Below are positions 55,082 through 63,198 of a DNA stretch of 64,000 nucleotides, piece by piece (position 1 is the stretch's first letter; each line of letters opens with the position of its first letter). Under the pieces are notes generated by a model. That model saw nothing but the letters and a program-made list of their open reading frames with translations. It was not told where the DNA came from and did not search any database. Source of the stretch: JAEZPW01 sp035629075 (GTDB taxonomy: Bacteria; Acidobacteriota; Terriglobia; Terriglobales; Acidobacteriaceae). Location: assembly GCA_035629075.1 (NCBI GenBank), contig DASPIK010000033.1:62001-126000 (forward strand), given 5' to 3'. The position numbers were made by a program, and so were the translations under genes.

Positions 55082-56491
55082 TCATCCCGCCTTGCGAATG
55101 GACACATTGCCGTACTCTGCGTTGATTTGTACCCTTGAACCGCCAGCACCGACCGTCCCCGTTGCCGCGCTGTTTCCGCGCTCGTTGTTCACGTTGACGT
55201 TGGCGAATTCTGAATTGATCTCACCCTTGCGAGCTTTTGCATCTAATTGGAAATTCGCGTTAGAAGGTAGGACAACGTTCACTTCGCCCCTGCTGTTATC
55301 GATCGATATCTGACCGAGCGGCAGTTTGGACGACCGCACATCGATGCTGCCATTTGAGTTCTGGAGCCGCACATCGCCTGTGACGTCTTCCAAGTCGATG
55401 TTCTTTGACCGCGTTATGACACGTACTGGTCCCGTGAGCTGAGTGGCTCGCAGGTCTCCGGACTGTAGGGTCATATCGCCGTCCAGCTTGGCAAACTGGA
55501 GGTCAGTGCGCGGAGACTTGAAGATGACCCCTTTCGCCACCTTCGAGACATTCATGTCGCCGAAGTAGTCACCCGTCATCGTTATGGTGCCGGATACTTC
55601 CGTAATGGTGGTGTCTTCAACGCGACCATCAACCGCGACGTTGCCATTGACCTTCAAGGCCCGGACTGACCCCTTGGCCGGACGAAGTGAAACGTCGGCA
55701 TTGCCCGTGATGTTCTCCAGGCTGACGTCGCCGCCCGAATTGTTCACCTTCACGTTCCCGACTCGATCACGTACGGACACGTCTCCGCGGCGTGTCGAAA
55801 CGTTCACGGCAGCCTTGCTGGGTACAAAGATCTGGAGGTCGCTCTCAACCGGTCGGCTTGCGGCACTAATGTTTGCGTTCACGGTTATCTCGGTACCTGA
55901 AGGCGTTATTGTTGCCTGGGTAGCCTGATCCGTCTTGTTCGCTTCCTCCTGGTTGTCAGCGCGGATCTTCTTGCTGACAACGACCTTGATGGTGTTCTGA
56001 TCCCACGGCACGACGTCTACCGCACCGCGGTCTGACACTACCTTAAGCGTCGAACCGGCAGGGAAGCCTTGCGTCAACTCTTGCGAGAACGTGTAGGTAT
56101 TCCCCAGGAATGCGCCAAAGCCGCTTTCGTCGAAGTCGATGTCGCCGTTGATCTCGTTCCAGTTGATCTGGCCGCGCACGCGCTCGATACCAGAGGCGGT
56201 CAATCCCAGCACGATCAGGAAGACAACCATGACAACGCCACCAGCGCCGATTCCTGAGAATGGCCGGTTCTGGCGTTGCGCCTGATAATACTCGATCAGC
56301 TTCACGGCTCCGTAAAGGATCAGGAATACCGGCCAGTAGTGAGCGAACCAGCGCCACAGAGCGGCCCATGTGATCACATGGGCGTTCGCCAGCAGCAGGA
56401 CAACGCCGATTGCGATCAGGACGACAGCTCCCGCAAATGAGCGCCGTTTCGGAGGCGCCGGTGCTGGTGCATAAGCGGTCGTATCAGGCAT
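55082..56491 (-). CDS. DUF4097-family membrane protein (putative adhesin)
   Basis: 469 residues. Two membrane segments flank the start (residues 18-35, AVVLIAIGVVLLLANAH, and 42-60) and a third near 80-95; the rest is the DUF4097 right-handed repeat fold, with recurrent GxVxxxxxxGDVxL-type units (TRRGDVSVRDRVGNVKVNNS, then GGDVSLENITGNADVSL). Members are usually surface or periplasmic and occur beside ECF sigma factors. ATG at 56491 (GGAGGTGTCC upstream). Last gene of a four-gene set; overlaps the preceding stop by eight bases. Confidence 0.82.
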   Translation of the reverse strand: MPDTTAYAPAPAPPKRRSFAGAVVLIAIGVVLLLANAHVITWAALWRWFAHYWPVFLILYGAVKLIEYYQAQRQNRPFSGIGAGGVVMVVFLIVLGLTASGIERVRGQINWNEINGDIDFDESGFGAFLGNTYTFSQELTQGFPAGSTLKVVSDRGAVDVVPWDQNTIKVVVSKKIRADNQEEANKTDQATQATITPSGTEITVNANISAASRPVESDLQIFVPSKAAVNVSTRRGDVSVRDRVGNVKVNNSGGDVSLENITGNADVSLRPAKGSVRALKVNGNVAVDGRVEDTTITEVSGTITMTGDYFGDMNVSKVAKGVIFKSPRTDLQFAKLDGDMTLQSGDLRATQLTGPVRVITRSKNIDLEDVTGDVRLQNSNGSIDVRSSKLPLGQISIDNSRGEVNVVLPSNANFQLDAKARKGEINSEFANVNVNNERGNSAATGTVGAGGSRVQINAEYGNVSIRKAG

Positions 56492-57395
56492 TGGACACCT
56501 CCGTGTTGTGGGAATTGGCTTCGCCTTCGGGCAAGGCCGGACCAGTCGGACCCGTCCCCGTGCTGTCAACGTGTCCCGTGGTCGGTCCACTTGTCTGCAG
56601 AACCTTCACAATGCCGATTACGATCAGCAGCAGCGGCCAGGTCGCTCCGAAGTCCTCGATGCCGAGCGTATTGAGCAGGAACAGTATGCCGAGCGTCACC
56701 AATACGGCTGGACCCATCAGGTTGCGGCAGCGGCAGCGCACGCACGTGCAGCCGGCTTCGCGGCGGAAGAATAGCCATACGCCGAGACCGATGAGCACCA
56801 CGGGCCACCAGTCGTCCACACCGCGGAAGTGAAACCATCCCAAGTTGTTCAGCAGGAAAATGCAACCCAAACCAATAAGTATCACCGCGCCTATCGGAAC
56901 ACCCGCCGACCAATCCGTCTTCGTTTCCTTAACCCCGAGCATTCTGTTGATCCCTAGCGGGTCGGGCGGCGTCTGGCCGAGTTGCAAAGCTCTCGCAGTC
57001 CTCACAGAATCGACAATCTGATAGAAGTAGAAAAACGCGATCCCGATCCCGAAAAGCGGTTCCAGCCCACGGCCATTCGAGGTCGCGAAGACCAGGAAGG
57101 CGAATGTCAGCATGTAAACCAGACCCTTCCAATACTGGCGGTTGTAAACAGGGCCAATGCCGAACGGGAAGAAAACCGCTAGTACTCCGGCAAGGCCGGG
57201 GCTTGGGGCGAAGCCGGCTGCCGGAGCAGCCGCCACTGGTGCCGCCGCCGGCACGGTGTCTTGCACACGCGCGGCAATGCAGTCTTCGCAGTAGATGACG
57301 CCTCTGACGTCACGCTTGCAGTTCTCGCACAGCGCCTTGCCGCAAGTGCGGCAATACGCCGCTACGGGTACATCTGGATGGTTGGCGCAGTTCAT
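56484..57395 (-). CDS. B-box zinc-finger membrane protein with LiaI/LiaF-like repeats
   Basis: 303 residues. An N-terminal B-box-type zinc finger (CANHPDVPVAAYCRTCGKAL then CENCKRDVRGVIYCEDC) precedes eight or so hydrophobic segments arranged as LiaI-LiaF-like repeats (GAVILIGLGCIFLLNNLG, VVLIGLGVWLFF and the mirrored ILFLLNTLGIEDFG). A CTCVRCRCRN loop between them adds another cysteine cluster. Such proteins may sense envelope stress. Start ATG overlaps the anti-sigma stop by four bases (ATGA). Confidence 0.78.
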   Translation of the reverse strand: MNCANHPDVPVAAYCRTCGKALCENCKRDVRGVIYCEDCIAARVQDTVPAAAPVAAAPAAGFAPSPGLAGVLAVFFPFGIGPVYNRQYWKGLVYMLTFAFLVFATSNGRGLEPLFGIGIAFFYFYQIVDSVRTARALQLGQTPPDPLGINRMLGVKETKTDWSAGVPIGAVILIGLGCIFLLNNLGWFHFRGVDDWWPVVLIGLGVWLFFRREAGCTCVRCRCRNLMGPAVLVTLGILFLLNTLGIEDFGATWPLLLIVIGIVKVLQTSGPTTGHVDSTGTGPTGPALPEGEANSHNTEVSNA

Positions 57396-58147
57396 GACAA
57401 TCTCCTCTGCCTGGAGGCCTGGCCGTGCGGAACATCGGTATTCGCAGCGGCCTTCGCCAGGATCTGCCTACCTTCGCTCCGGCTCAGGTCGGGTTCCTGG
57501 TTGGTGACTCCACTCGTCTCGCGATTCTGTTCTTTCTGCTGATCTTTCCCGTCTGTCTTTGGCCCGCTGTTCTGCTTTGGCGTGGTCGCCTTCTTCAGAT
57601 CGCGGACTCGCGATTCAATCTCAAGAACGAACCGGATGTTTTCCCAATAGCTGACGATCTTTCCGGTTGTTTCGCCGTAAGCCGTGACGATCGCGCTTGG
57701 CGACAAGTCGATGTAACGGATGTTCTTAACTTTGACTCCGGAGAGGTTCAACAGCATGGTGATTGAAAAGAACGCCATGCCGAAACCCATTGCGAAGCGC
57801 GGCTGCAACACCGTCTGGAAGAACGGAGCCAGTGCAGGCGTTTCTTTCAGCCTCTCCCACCAGGACTTTTCGGGCTTGGCCGCCTGGGGAATTGGCGAGA
57901 TCCCAACCGTGGCCCGCAGAATGTTGGTGACCATCTCCGCGGGAGGCTCAACCTCGTCTTCCTTCAGGGCCGAGAGCCATGCCAGTCCGGCGTGAACTTC
58001 GTTGTACATCGGCGCGCAGCTTTGACATGCTGCGAGGTGAGCCTGGAAGCGCTGCTCGTCGGATTCGCTCAGCAATCCGTCAAGCTGATCCGACAGGAGC
58101 ACTTCGAATTCGGCGCATTGCATTCCGAGTTTGGATTCGCCGCTCAT
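57392..58147 (-). CDS. Anti-sigma factor with zf-HC2 domain
   Basis: 251 residues. The zinc-binding anti-sigma domain MQCAEFEVLLSDQLDGLL with HLAACQSC (CxxxxHxxxCxxC pattern: H and Cys pair) lies at 9-40; one membrane segment near 110-135 (FAMGFGMAFFSITMLLNLSG) anchors it, and a basic periplasmic tail follows. It should hold the adjacent sigma factor at the membrane until signalled. The start ATG shares one base with the sigma stop. Confidence 0.88.
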   Translation of the reverse strand: MSGESKLGMQCAEFEVLLSDQLDGLLSESDEQRFQAHLAACQSCAPMYNEVHAGLAWLSALKEDEVEPPAEMVTNILRATVGISPIPQAAKPEKSWWERLKETPALAPFFQTVLQPRFAMGFGMAFFSITMLLNLSGVKVKNIRYIDLSPSAIVTAYGETTGKIVSYWENIRFVLEIESRVRDLKKATTPKQNSGPKTDGKDQQKEQNRETSGVTNQEPDLSRSEGRQILAKAAANTDVPHGQASRQRRLS

Positions 58148-58815
58148 CAGTTCACCTGTTTATGAGTACGTGCCAGCAGGCGTGCAAGTTCCGTACGCCC
58201 GCGATTTATTCTGGATTTCACCGTCCCCTCGGGGACTTTCAGTACCGTCGCGATCTCGCGGTAATCCATATCCTGCAGGTCTCGCAGAATTACGGCTTCG
58301 CGCAATTCCGGCGAGAGTTTCTGTAAGGCCTGATGGACCATCTGCCTGGTTTCTCGGCTGGCAAGCCTCATGTCCGGAGTCATTGATGCATCCTGCAGCT
58401 GCTCTCCTAACGTGGGACCATCGTCGGCGTCTGTAACGGTTGATTCCAAGGAGTCCGTTGCCCGGTCATGCTTGGTTTTGCGGAAGTGGTCGACCAGCAG
58501 GTTGCGGGTCATGGTCGTCAGCCAAGTCATGAAAGCAGCCTTGGCGGGATCGTAGCTGTCCAATGTGCGGTACATCCGGACGAAGACTTCCTGGGTGAGG
58601 TCTTCGGCCTGGTCGGGCGAGCCGGTAAAGCGGTAGCAGATGTTGTAGATACGACGATTGTATTGGCGGACCAGTTCTTCCCAGGCCACGGCATCACCTG
58701 CCTTGCAGCGGCGTATAAGTGTCGCTACGGCTTGGAGTTCTTCCAACCGCCACTCCCGTGTGCTCTCCTGCTGGGCCGCCGGGACTACGGCCTGCGCGAT
58801 TGCGGACGCAGACAT
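58147..58815 (-). CDS. ECF-type RNA polymerase sigma factor
   Basis: 222 residues. Region 2 is seen in WEELVRQYNRRIYNICYRFTG and EDLTQEVFVRMYRTL; region 4 in QKLSPELREAVILRDLQDMDYREIATVLKVPEGTVKSRI-like sequence, kept here in pieces. Linked to the zf-HC2 anti-sigma gene by one-base overlap, so the two are coupled. ATG at 58815 is used (TTG at 58821 in frame). The sigma factor likely reads its own operon promoter upstream; I could not identify the GGAAC/GTC-type boxes. Confidence 0.93.
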   Translation of the reverse strand: MSASAIAQAVVPAAQQESTREWRLEELQAVATLIRRCKAGDAVAWEELVRQYNRRIYNICYRFTGSPDQAEDLTQEVFVRMYRTLDSYDPAKAAFMTWLTTMTRNLLVDHFRKTKHDRATDSLESTVTDADDGPTLGEQLQDASMTPDMRLASRETRQMVHQALQKLSPELREAVILRDLQDMDYREIATVLKVPEGTVKSRINRGRTELARLLARTHKQVN

Positions 58816-59040
58816 GGCCAACAGGAGATACGAATGTTAACCCAAGAAAGTTCAACGATCTTTCGTGCGGCCAAATTCTAGCAGCAGTATGGGGTTCCGG
58901 GCGATTGTGAAGGCGAATACCCGGCGAAGGCGAGCCTCGAGCGAATTAGAGAGTTCAGGATAACCGGGAAATCTCTTTCCGAGGTATGCACATTTCGGCC
59001 TTTCTGTCCCGTGCTCCCGGCTAAAATCGTCCCGGAGCAT

Positions 59041-60615
59041 ATGAAACCTGCGAGCCAGACCGCCCTGGAACCGCTAATGCCGACGCTGCACCCCGCGCCC
59101 TTCAAGCGGCTTCAACTGGTACTCGCAGTTTCGCTGTTGGTGTGTCTGATCGGCATGGGCCTATCGGCAATGTTCCAAGTGCCGCGACCATACGAAGTTG
59201 ACTATGAAGAGGGGAACGTCCTGAACGCATGTTTGCGGCTTTTAGAGGGCCAGAACCCGTATCCTCCGCCAGACCAGCTTCCCTCAGCCCTGAATCCGTA
59301 CGGGCCGGTGGCGTATGGAATTCTGGCCGCGCCGCTGTCGGCGTCGTCGCCGAGCTTCACACCTGGGCGGATCGTGGTTTTCGGGTTCAGCATCCTTTCA
59401 GCCGTTCTGATCGCACTTACCATCGGCAGAGCAAAAGGGAATTGGAGGGTCGCCCTTCTGTTTGGCCCGCTTTACCTGAGCTTCCCGGTCGTTCAGGATT
59501 GGATGTTCCTGCTGCGCGTCGATTTCATCGGCGTGGCATTCTCCCTGACCGGGTTGTACCTGTTCGCGATTGCCGTCGGCGACGGTTATTCCAGTTCAGC
59601 TAAGCCAGCGCAAGCACGGATCGGTAGATCTCCGACGTATGACATCGCCTGGCTCTGGCCAGTGCCCTTCTTTACGTTGGCGTTTTTTACGAAAGTGACT
59701 TTCATCGCCGCTCCGGTGAGTTGCGTCGTGTATCTGCTCTGGACGAGACGGCTTCGGCGTGCGGCGCTTTTCCTGACGACCCTGTCATTGCTGAATATTG
59801 CCGTGTTTTTGGGGGTGCAGCGCTGGAGCGATAGCTGGTTCTTCTTCCACAACTTTCGAACTCACCCTGACCCTTATACCTTGGCGCACCTTGGCCATAT
59901 GAGTCGAGGGTTGTTGGCGCAGATTGTTCCATTGCTCCTCGGCGTCGTCTATTCCGTTCGACAGTTCCGTCGCCGAAGAGCGTCACTGTTCGCCATCTAC
60001 TTCGTCGTGGCATTCATGGCGTCGCTGACGGCGGGGAAAGAAGGCTCGAGCACAAACCATTATCTTGAGTTGCTTGCAGCCGCGTGTGTCTGCGCGGGAC
60101 TGCTCTTTGCTGACGTTCTTCGCGCTATCGGCAGCGACGGTGAACAAAAGATCTCGGCGCGCTCTCAACGGTGGCTTGGAGCTGCGCTCCTGACTCTTGC
60201 GGTATGTGGGGTGGCCGTGTTGCCCCGAAGGGTTATGCCGCAACTCGAGCCACGGCGAGCCGAGTTCGCGGGATGCGAAGAGTTGTACAGGTATGTGAGG
60301 CTGCATACAGGCAGGCGCGTCTTGTCGGAGAACACTGGTGCGGTGTTGCTCGCGGGTAAGCCGGTGGTGGTTTCGAATCCCTTTGTTTACGGCCAGCTTG
60401 CCACGAACGGCGGGGGATCTGATAAACCGCTTCGAGAACTGGTTGACGCCCGCTACTTCGACGTAATTATCCTCGCCGATTCGACTGACAACTTTCGCCG
60501 CGTCCCCAGCCTCGTATGGTCCCCGCAATTGCTTGCGAGCATCGATCGGCAATATGTGCCCGTTCGGCAGTTCACTTGTGCTTACGGCGGGGTAGCTTAC
60601 GAACCGAAACGGTGA
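59041..60615 (+). CDS. Multi-pass membrane glycosyltransferase-like protein
   Basis: 524 residues with about ten hydrophobic segments. The N-terminal luminal loop PRPYEVDYEEGNVL with Asp and Glu residues resembles the first loop of GT39/GT83-like dolichyl- or polyprenyl-phosphate sugar transferases. Later segments (LALAFFTKVTF, IYFVVAFMASLTAGKEGSSTNHYLELLAA) fit such an enzyme. Substrate unknown. ATG at 59041 with CCCGGAG upstream. Divergent from the sigma cassette; the terminator at its 3' side belongs mainly to glgC. Confidence 0.65.
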   Translation: MKPASQTALEPLMPTLHPAPFKRLQLVLAVSLLVCLIGMGLSAMFQVPRPYEVDYEEGNVLNACLRLLEGQNPYPPPDQLPSALNPYGPVAYGILAAPLSASSPSFTPGRIVVFGFSILSAVLIALTIGRAKGNWRVALLFGPLYLSFPVVQDWMFLLRVDFIGVAFSLTGLYLFAIAVGDGYSSSAKPAQARIGRSPTYDIAWLWPVPFFTLAFFTKVTFIAAPVSCVVYLLWTRRLRRAALFLTTLSLLNIAVFLGVQRWSDSWFFFHNFRTHPDPYTLAHLGHMSRGLLAQIVPLLLGVVYSVRQFRRRRASLFAIYFVVAFMASLTAGKEGSSTNHYLELLAAACVCAGLLFADVLRAIGSDGEQKISARSQRWLGAALLTLAVCGVAVLPRRVMPQLEPRRAEFAGCEELYRYVRLHTGRRVLSENTGAVLLAGKPVVVSNPFVYGQLATNGGGSDKPLRELVDARYFDVIILADSTDNFRRVPSLVWSPQLLASIDRQYVPVRQFTCAYGGVAYEPKR

Positions 60616-60675
60616 ATGATGAGTCGAAGCTGCCGGAGCGCGATCTGGGTACTTCGGGTTCGGAATACGAGAAAG

Positions 60676-60715
60676 TGCGGAGAAATAACAAAGGCCGGGT
60701 CGCAACCCCGGCCTT
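60676..60715 (-). terminator. glgC: Intrinsic terminator after glgC
   Basis: AAGGCCGGG/CCCGGCCTT (60691-60699 with 60707-60715); on the minus strand TTTGTTATTTC follows. It lies 33 bases past the glgC stop. Confidence 0.75.
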
Positions 60716-60747
60716 CATGATGTGGTCGCCAGACCGCTACTCCTTGC

Positions 60748-61998
60748 TCATTCCGAGGTGAAGTAATCTACCGCGACCGGACTCTCGAATAGTGAGTAGT
60801 CTCGGGTAACGACCGTGATTCCCGTGTCGGTGACGAAGTACCGTTGCCGGTCCGTCTCCGTGTCATATCCGATTACGGTACCCTCCGGAATGTGCACATC
60901 TCGGTCGATGATGGCTTTGCGGATTCGGCAATGCCGGCCGATGTTCACGTGCGAGAACATAATGCACGAATCGACTTCGGAGTACGAATTGACACGCACG
61001 TCGGGGGACAACACACTGTTGCGCACAATGCCGCCCGAGATGACGCACCCGGACGACACCACGGAATCAAAGGCCACACCTGTCCTACCCGCCTCCTCGA
61101 AAACGAATTTCGCCGGCGGGTACTGCCGCTGGTGAGTGCGGATGGGCCAGTGTTCGTCGTACAGATTGAACACTGGGGAAACGGCAACCAAGTCCAGGTT
61201 AGCCTCGTAATAAGCGTCCAAGGTGCCTACGTCGCGCCAGTAAAGGGCTTCTTTCTTGTTCTCGTCAATGAAATTGAAGGAGAACACCCGGTAGTCGTCC
61301 ACCATCTTCGGCAGGATGTCCTTACCGAAGTCATGAGAGGAGGTCGTATCTTCGGCGTCCTTCAGCAGCACCGGAATGAGTACGTCGGTGTTGAAGATGT
61401 ACACGCCCATGGAGGCCGAGACCATCCGCGGGTTGTAGGGCGACCTGATGTCGGTGGTATGCGGTTTTTCCTGGAAACCGGTTACGCGACCTTCACGGTC
61501 AACTTCCACTACACCGAAATGGCGAGTCTCACTCGGGTCGACCAGGATTGTTGCGAGGGTTACGTCAGCGCCGGAGTCCCTGTGCTGCCTGAGCATCAGG
61601 TCATAGTTCATCTTGTAAATGTGGTCGCCGGACAGGATGATGACGTAGCGGGGTTGTTCCGCTCCGATCGAGTAGATGTTCTGGTACACAGCATCCGCTG
61701 TTCCCATGTACCAGTTCTCGCTGACCCGTTTCATTGGCGGCAGGATCTCGATGAACTCGCCCAGTTCACGCGCCACGATGCTCCAACCTTCACGAATGTG
61801 GCGGTTCAGAGACAACGCCTTGTACTGCGTCAGGATGTAAACGCGTCGCAGGTCGGAATTGATGCAGTTGGAAAGCGTGATGTCGATAATTCGGTAGATC
61901 CCGCCGAACGTAACAGCGGGTTTCGCGCGATCGCGCGTCAGGGGATACAGGCGTTCGCCTGCACCTCCAGCTAGCAGGATTCCCAGCGTATCTTTCAT
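60748..61998 (-). CDS. glgC: Glucose-1-phosphate adenylyltransferase
   Basis: 416 residues. LLAGGAGERLYPLTRDRAKPAVTFGG near residue 7-32 (shown in parts) is the nucleotidyltransferase signature, with DITLSNCINSDLRRVYILTQYK after it; the C-terminal left-handed beta-helix follows. Makes ADP-glucose for glycogen or trehalose synthesis. The start at ATG 61998 matches the family; the upstream frame has no conservation. No glgA or glgB nearby. RBS not obvious. Confidence 0.95.
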   Translation of the reverse strand: MKDTLGILLAGGAGERLYPLTRDRAKPAVTFGGIYRIIDITLSNCINSDLRRVYILTQYKALSLNRHIREGWSIVARELGEFIEILPPMKRVSENWYMGTADAVYQNIYSIGAEQPRYVIILSGDHIYKMNYDLMLRQHRDSGADVTLATILVDPSETRHFGVVEVDREGRVTGFQEKPHTTDIRSPYNPRMVSASMGVYIFNTDVLIPVLLKDAEDTTSSHDFGKDILPKMVDDYRVFSFNFIDENKKEALYWRDVGTLDAYYEANLDLVAVSPVFNLYDEHWPIRTHQRQYPPAKFVFEEAGRTGVAFDSVVSSGCVISGGIVRNSVLSPDVRVNSYSEVDSCIMFSHVNIGRHCRIRKAIIDRDVHIPEGTVIGYDTETDRQRYFVTDTGITVVTRDYSLFESPVAVDYFTSE

Positions 61999-62277
61999 CT
62001 CGGTTCCGTAAAGGGAGCTTGGTGCCCGCGTTACGCGCACGGGCAGGCAATCGACTTCGGTTCGATGCTTCGCGGTTGAAAGGTTGATTTCTATCGGGCT
62101 TGCGCGACTCCAGCGCAGCGCGACCAACTGGTGACAGAATTCAACCACCGCCACAGGTGTTTAGAACTACTCGGCCCCTACAACTTTGGCCTTCGATACT
62201 AGCACAGCCCCAAGGTGTGTGAACTCTTCGCTTACTGGACAACTAAGTTTCAAGTTGTGTTCCGTCAAACTTGTCAG

Positions 62278-62310
62278 TTGACACAAGAAGAGCGGCCGTT
62301 TGGGCCGCTC
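62278..62310 (-). terminator. Intrinsic terminator after the small unknown gene
   Basis: GAGCGGCC/GGCCGCTC (62290-62297 with 62303-62310), followed on the minus strand by TTCTTGTGT. It lies 17 bases past the stop of the gene ending at 62327. Confidence 0.6.
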
Positions 62311-62326
62311 CTGTTCGACTGCTATG

Positions 62327-62608
62327 TCACGCGGCGTCGTCGATCGTGATCCGCAGTGACTTCAGAAACTTCAAATCTTGCGCGCTAACCTTGAATTCGG
62401 GTTCGCTCTTGCCGCCCTTGATCAGCGTTGGCTTAGCCGGGGCGTCTTCACGCTTGTTGAACCCGATCGTTGCTTCCAGCACGAGAAAAACGTCGTAGCC
62501 GCTGCCCTTGATCTTGGAAATCACCTCGGCAATCTGCTCGGAATCGGCCAGTGACTCGTTGATCGCCTCGCCGAGTTCTTTCATTAATTGTTTCAGGCGC
62601 TGGTTCAC
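62327..62608 (-). CDS. Small conserved-looking protein of unknown function
   Basis: 93 residues from a GTG at 62608, preceded by AGGGGG at five-base spacing; the frame is open upstream but unlike protein. Sequence MNQRLKQLMKELGEAINESL, then SEQIAEVISKIKGSGYDVFLVLEATIGF, looks like a compact alpha/beta protein. No family recognised. Immediately downstream of glgC in the opposite sense is a spacer of 330 bases containing only a terminator. Confidence 0.6.
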   Translation of the reverse strand: MNQRLKQLMKELGEAINESLADSEQIAEVISKIKGSGYDVFLVLEATIGFNKREDAPAKPTLIKGGKSEPEFKVSAQDLKFLKSLRITIDDAA

Positions 62609-62787
62609 TAGGCCCCCTGGTGTGGTGAAACGGTACATCCTACGACGCTCGACGCGGGCTGCGGCGGAGCATGTCCTGCTAGCTTTGATGCCCGCGTCGA
62701 GTGCTACGTTTCGTTCTTCCTTAGGGACAACCGTGTGACCTTGTTCATCGCGCCAGTTCACATCATCTGCCCTGCTACAATCTACAA

Positions 62788-63126
62788 ATGCCGCCGCTTT
62801 CGATGATCGGAGGAGTGCTGGGCCGGCTTGCCGCGGGTAACGGTTCCTCTTCTAAGCTATTGCGTGCCGGTTTGTCTGCCGCAGCCGTGACGGTTCGGTC
62901 TGTTTGGCGCGTGTTGCACCTCCTCTTCCTGGAAGTCACCGGCTTCTTGTTCATCTGTTTCGCGGTAGTCTTCGGCGGTGTAGCCGTTCGTGAGTATCAC
63001 GCGTATACACTGCGTACGGTTGGACCAGGGAAGGCAGCGCTGGCTGCCGTTTTCGCCGTGATGTTCCTCTGGTTCGGTGTCAGTTCCTTCTGGCGCGCCA
63101 AACGCAGGCAACGCTCCTCTGTGTAG
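62788..63126 (+). CDS. Small membrane protein of unknown function
   Basis: 112 residues with two membrane segments (about 46-66, LLFLEVTGFLFICFAVVFGG, and 82-100, AALAAVFAVMFLWFGVSSF). Short N-terminal region. No family recognised. It lies 70 bases before the methylmalonyl-CoA mutase gene, which suggests co-transcription but nothing about function. Confidence 0.55.
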   Translation: MPPLSMIGGVLGRLAAGNGSSSKLLRAGLSAAAVTVRSVWRVLHLLFLEVTGFLFICFAVVFGGVAVREYHAYTLRTVGPGKAALAAVFAVMFLWFGVSSFWRAKRRQRSSV

Positions 63127-63198
63127 CAGGTTTTTGTAACTTCCCCCGAGCCACGAACCGCCCTAAATTAGCGTCAGTGTTGTGTAAGGATGGTACTC

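Noticed and set aside
60844..61974. 376-codon plus-strand open frame
   Set aside because: Antisense to glgC, with repeated Val/His/Arg pattern of a shadow frame.
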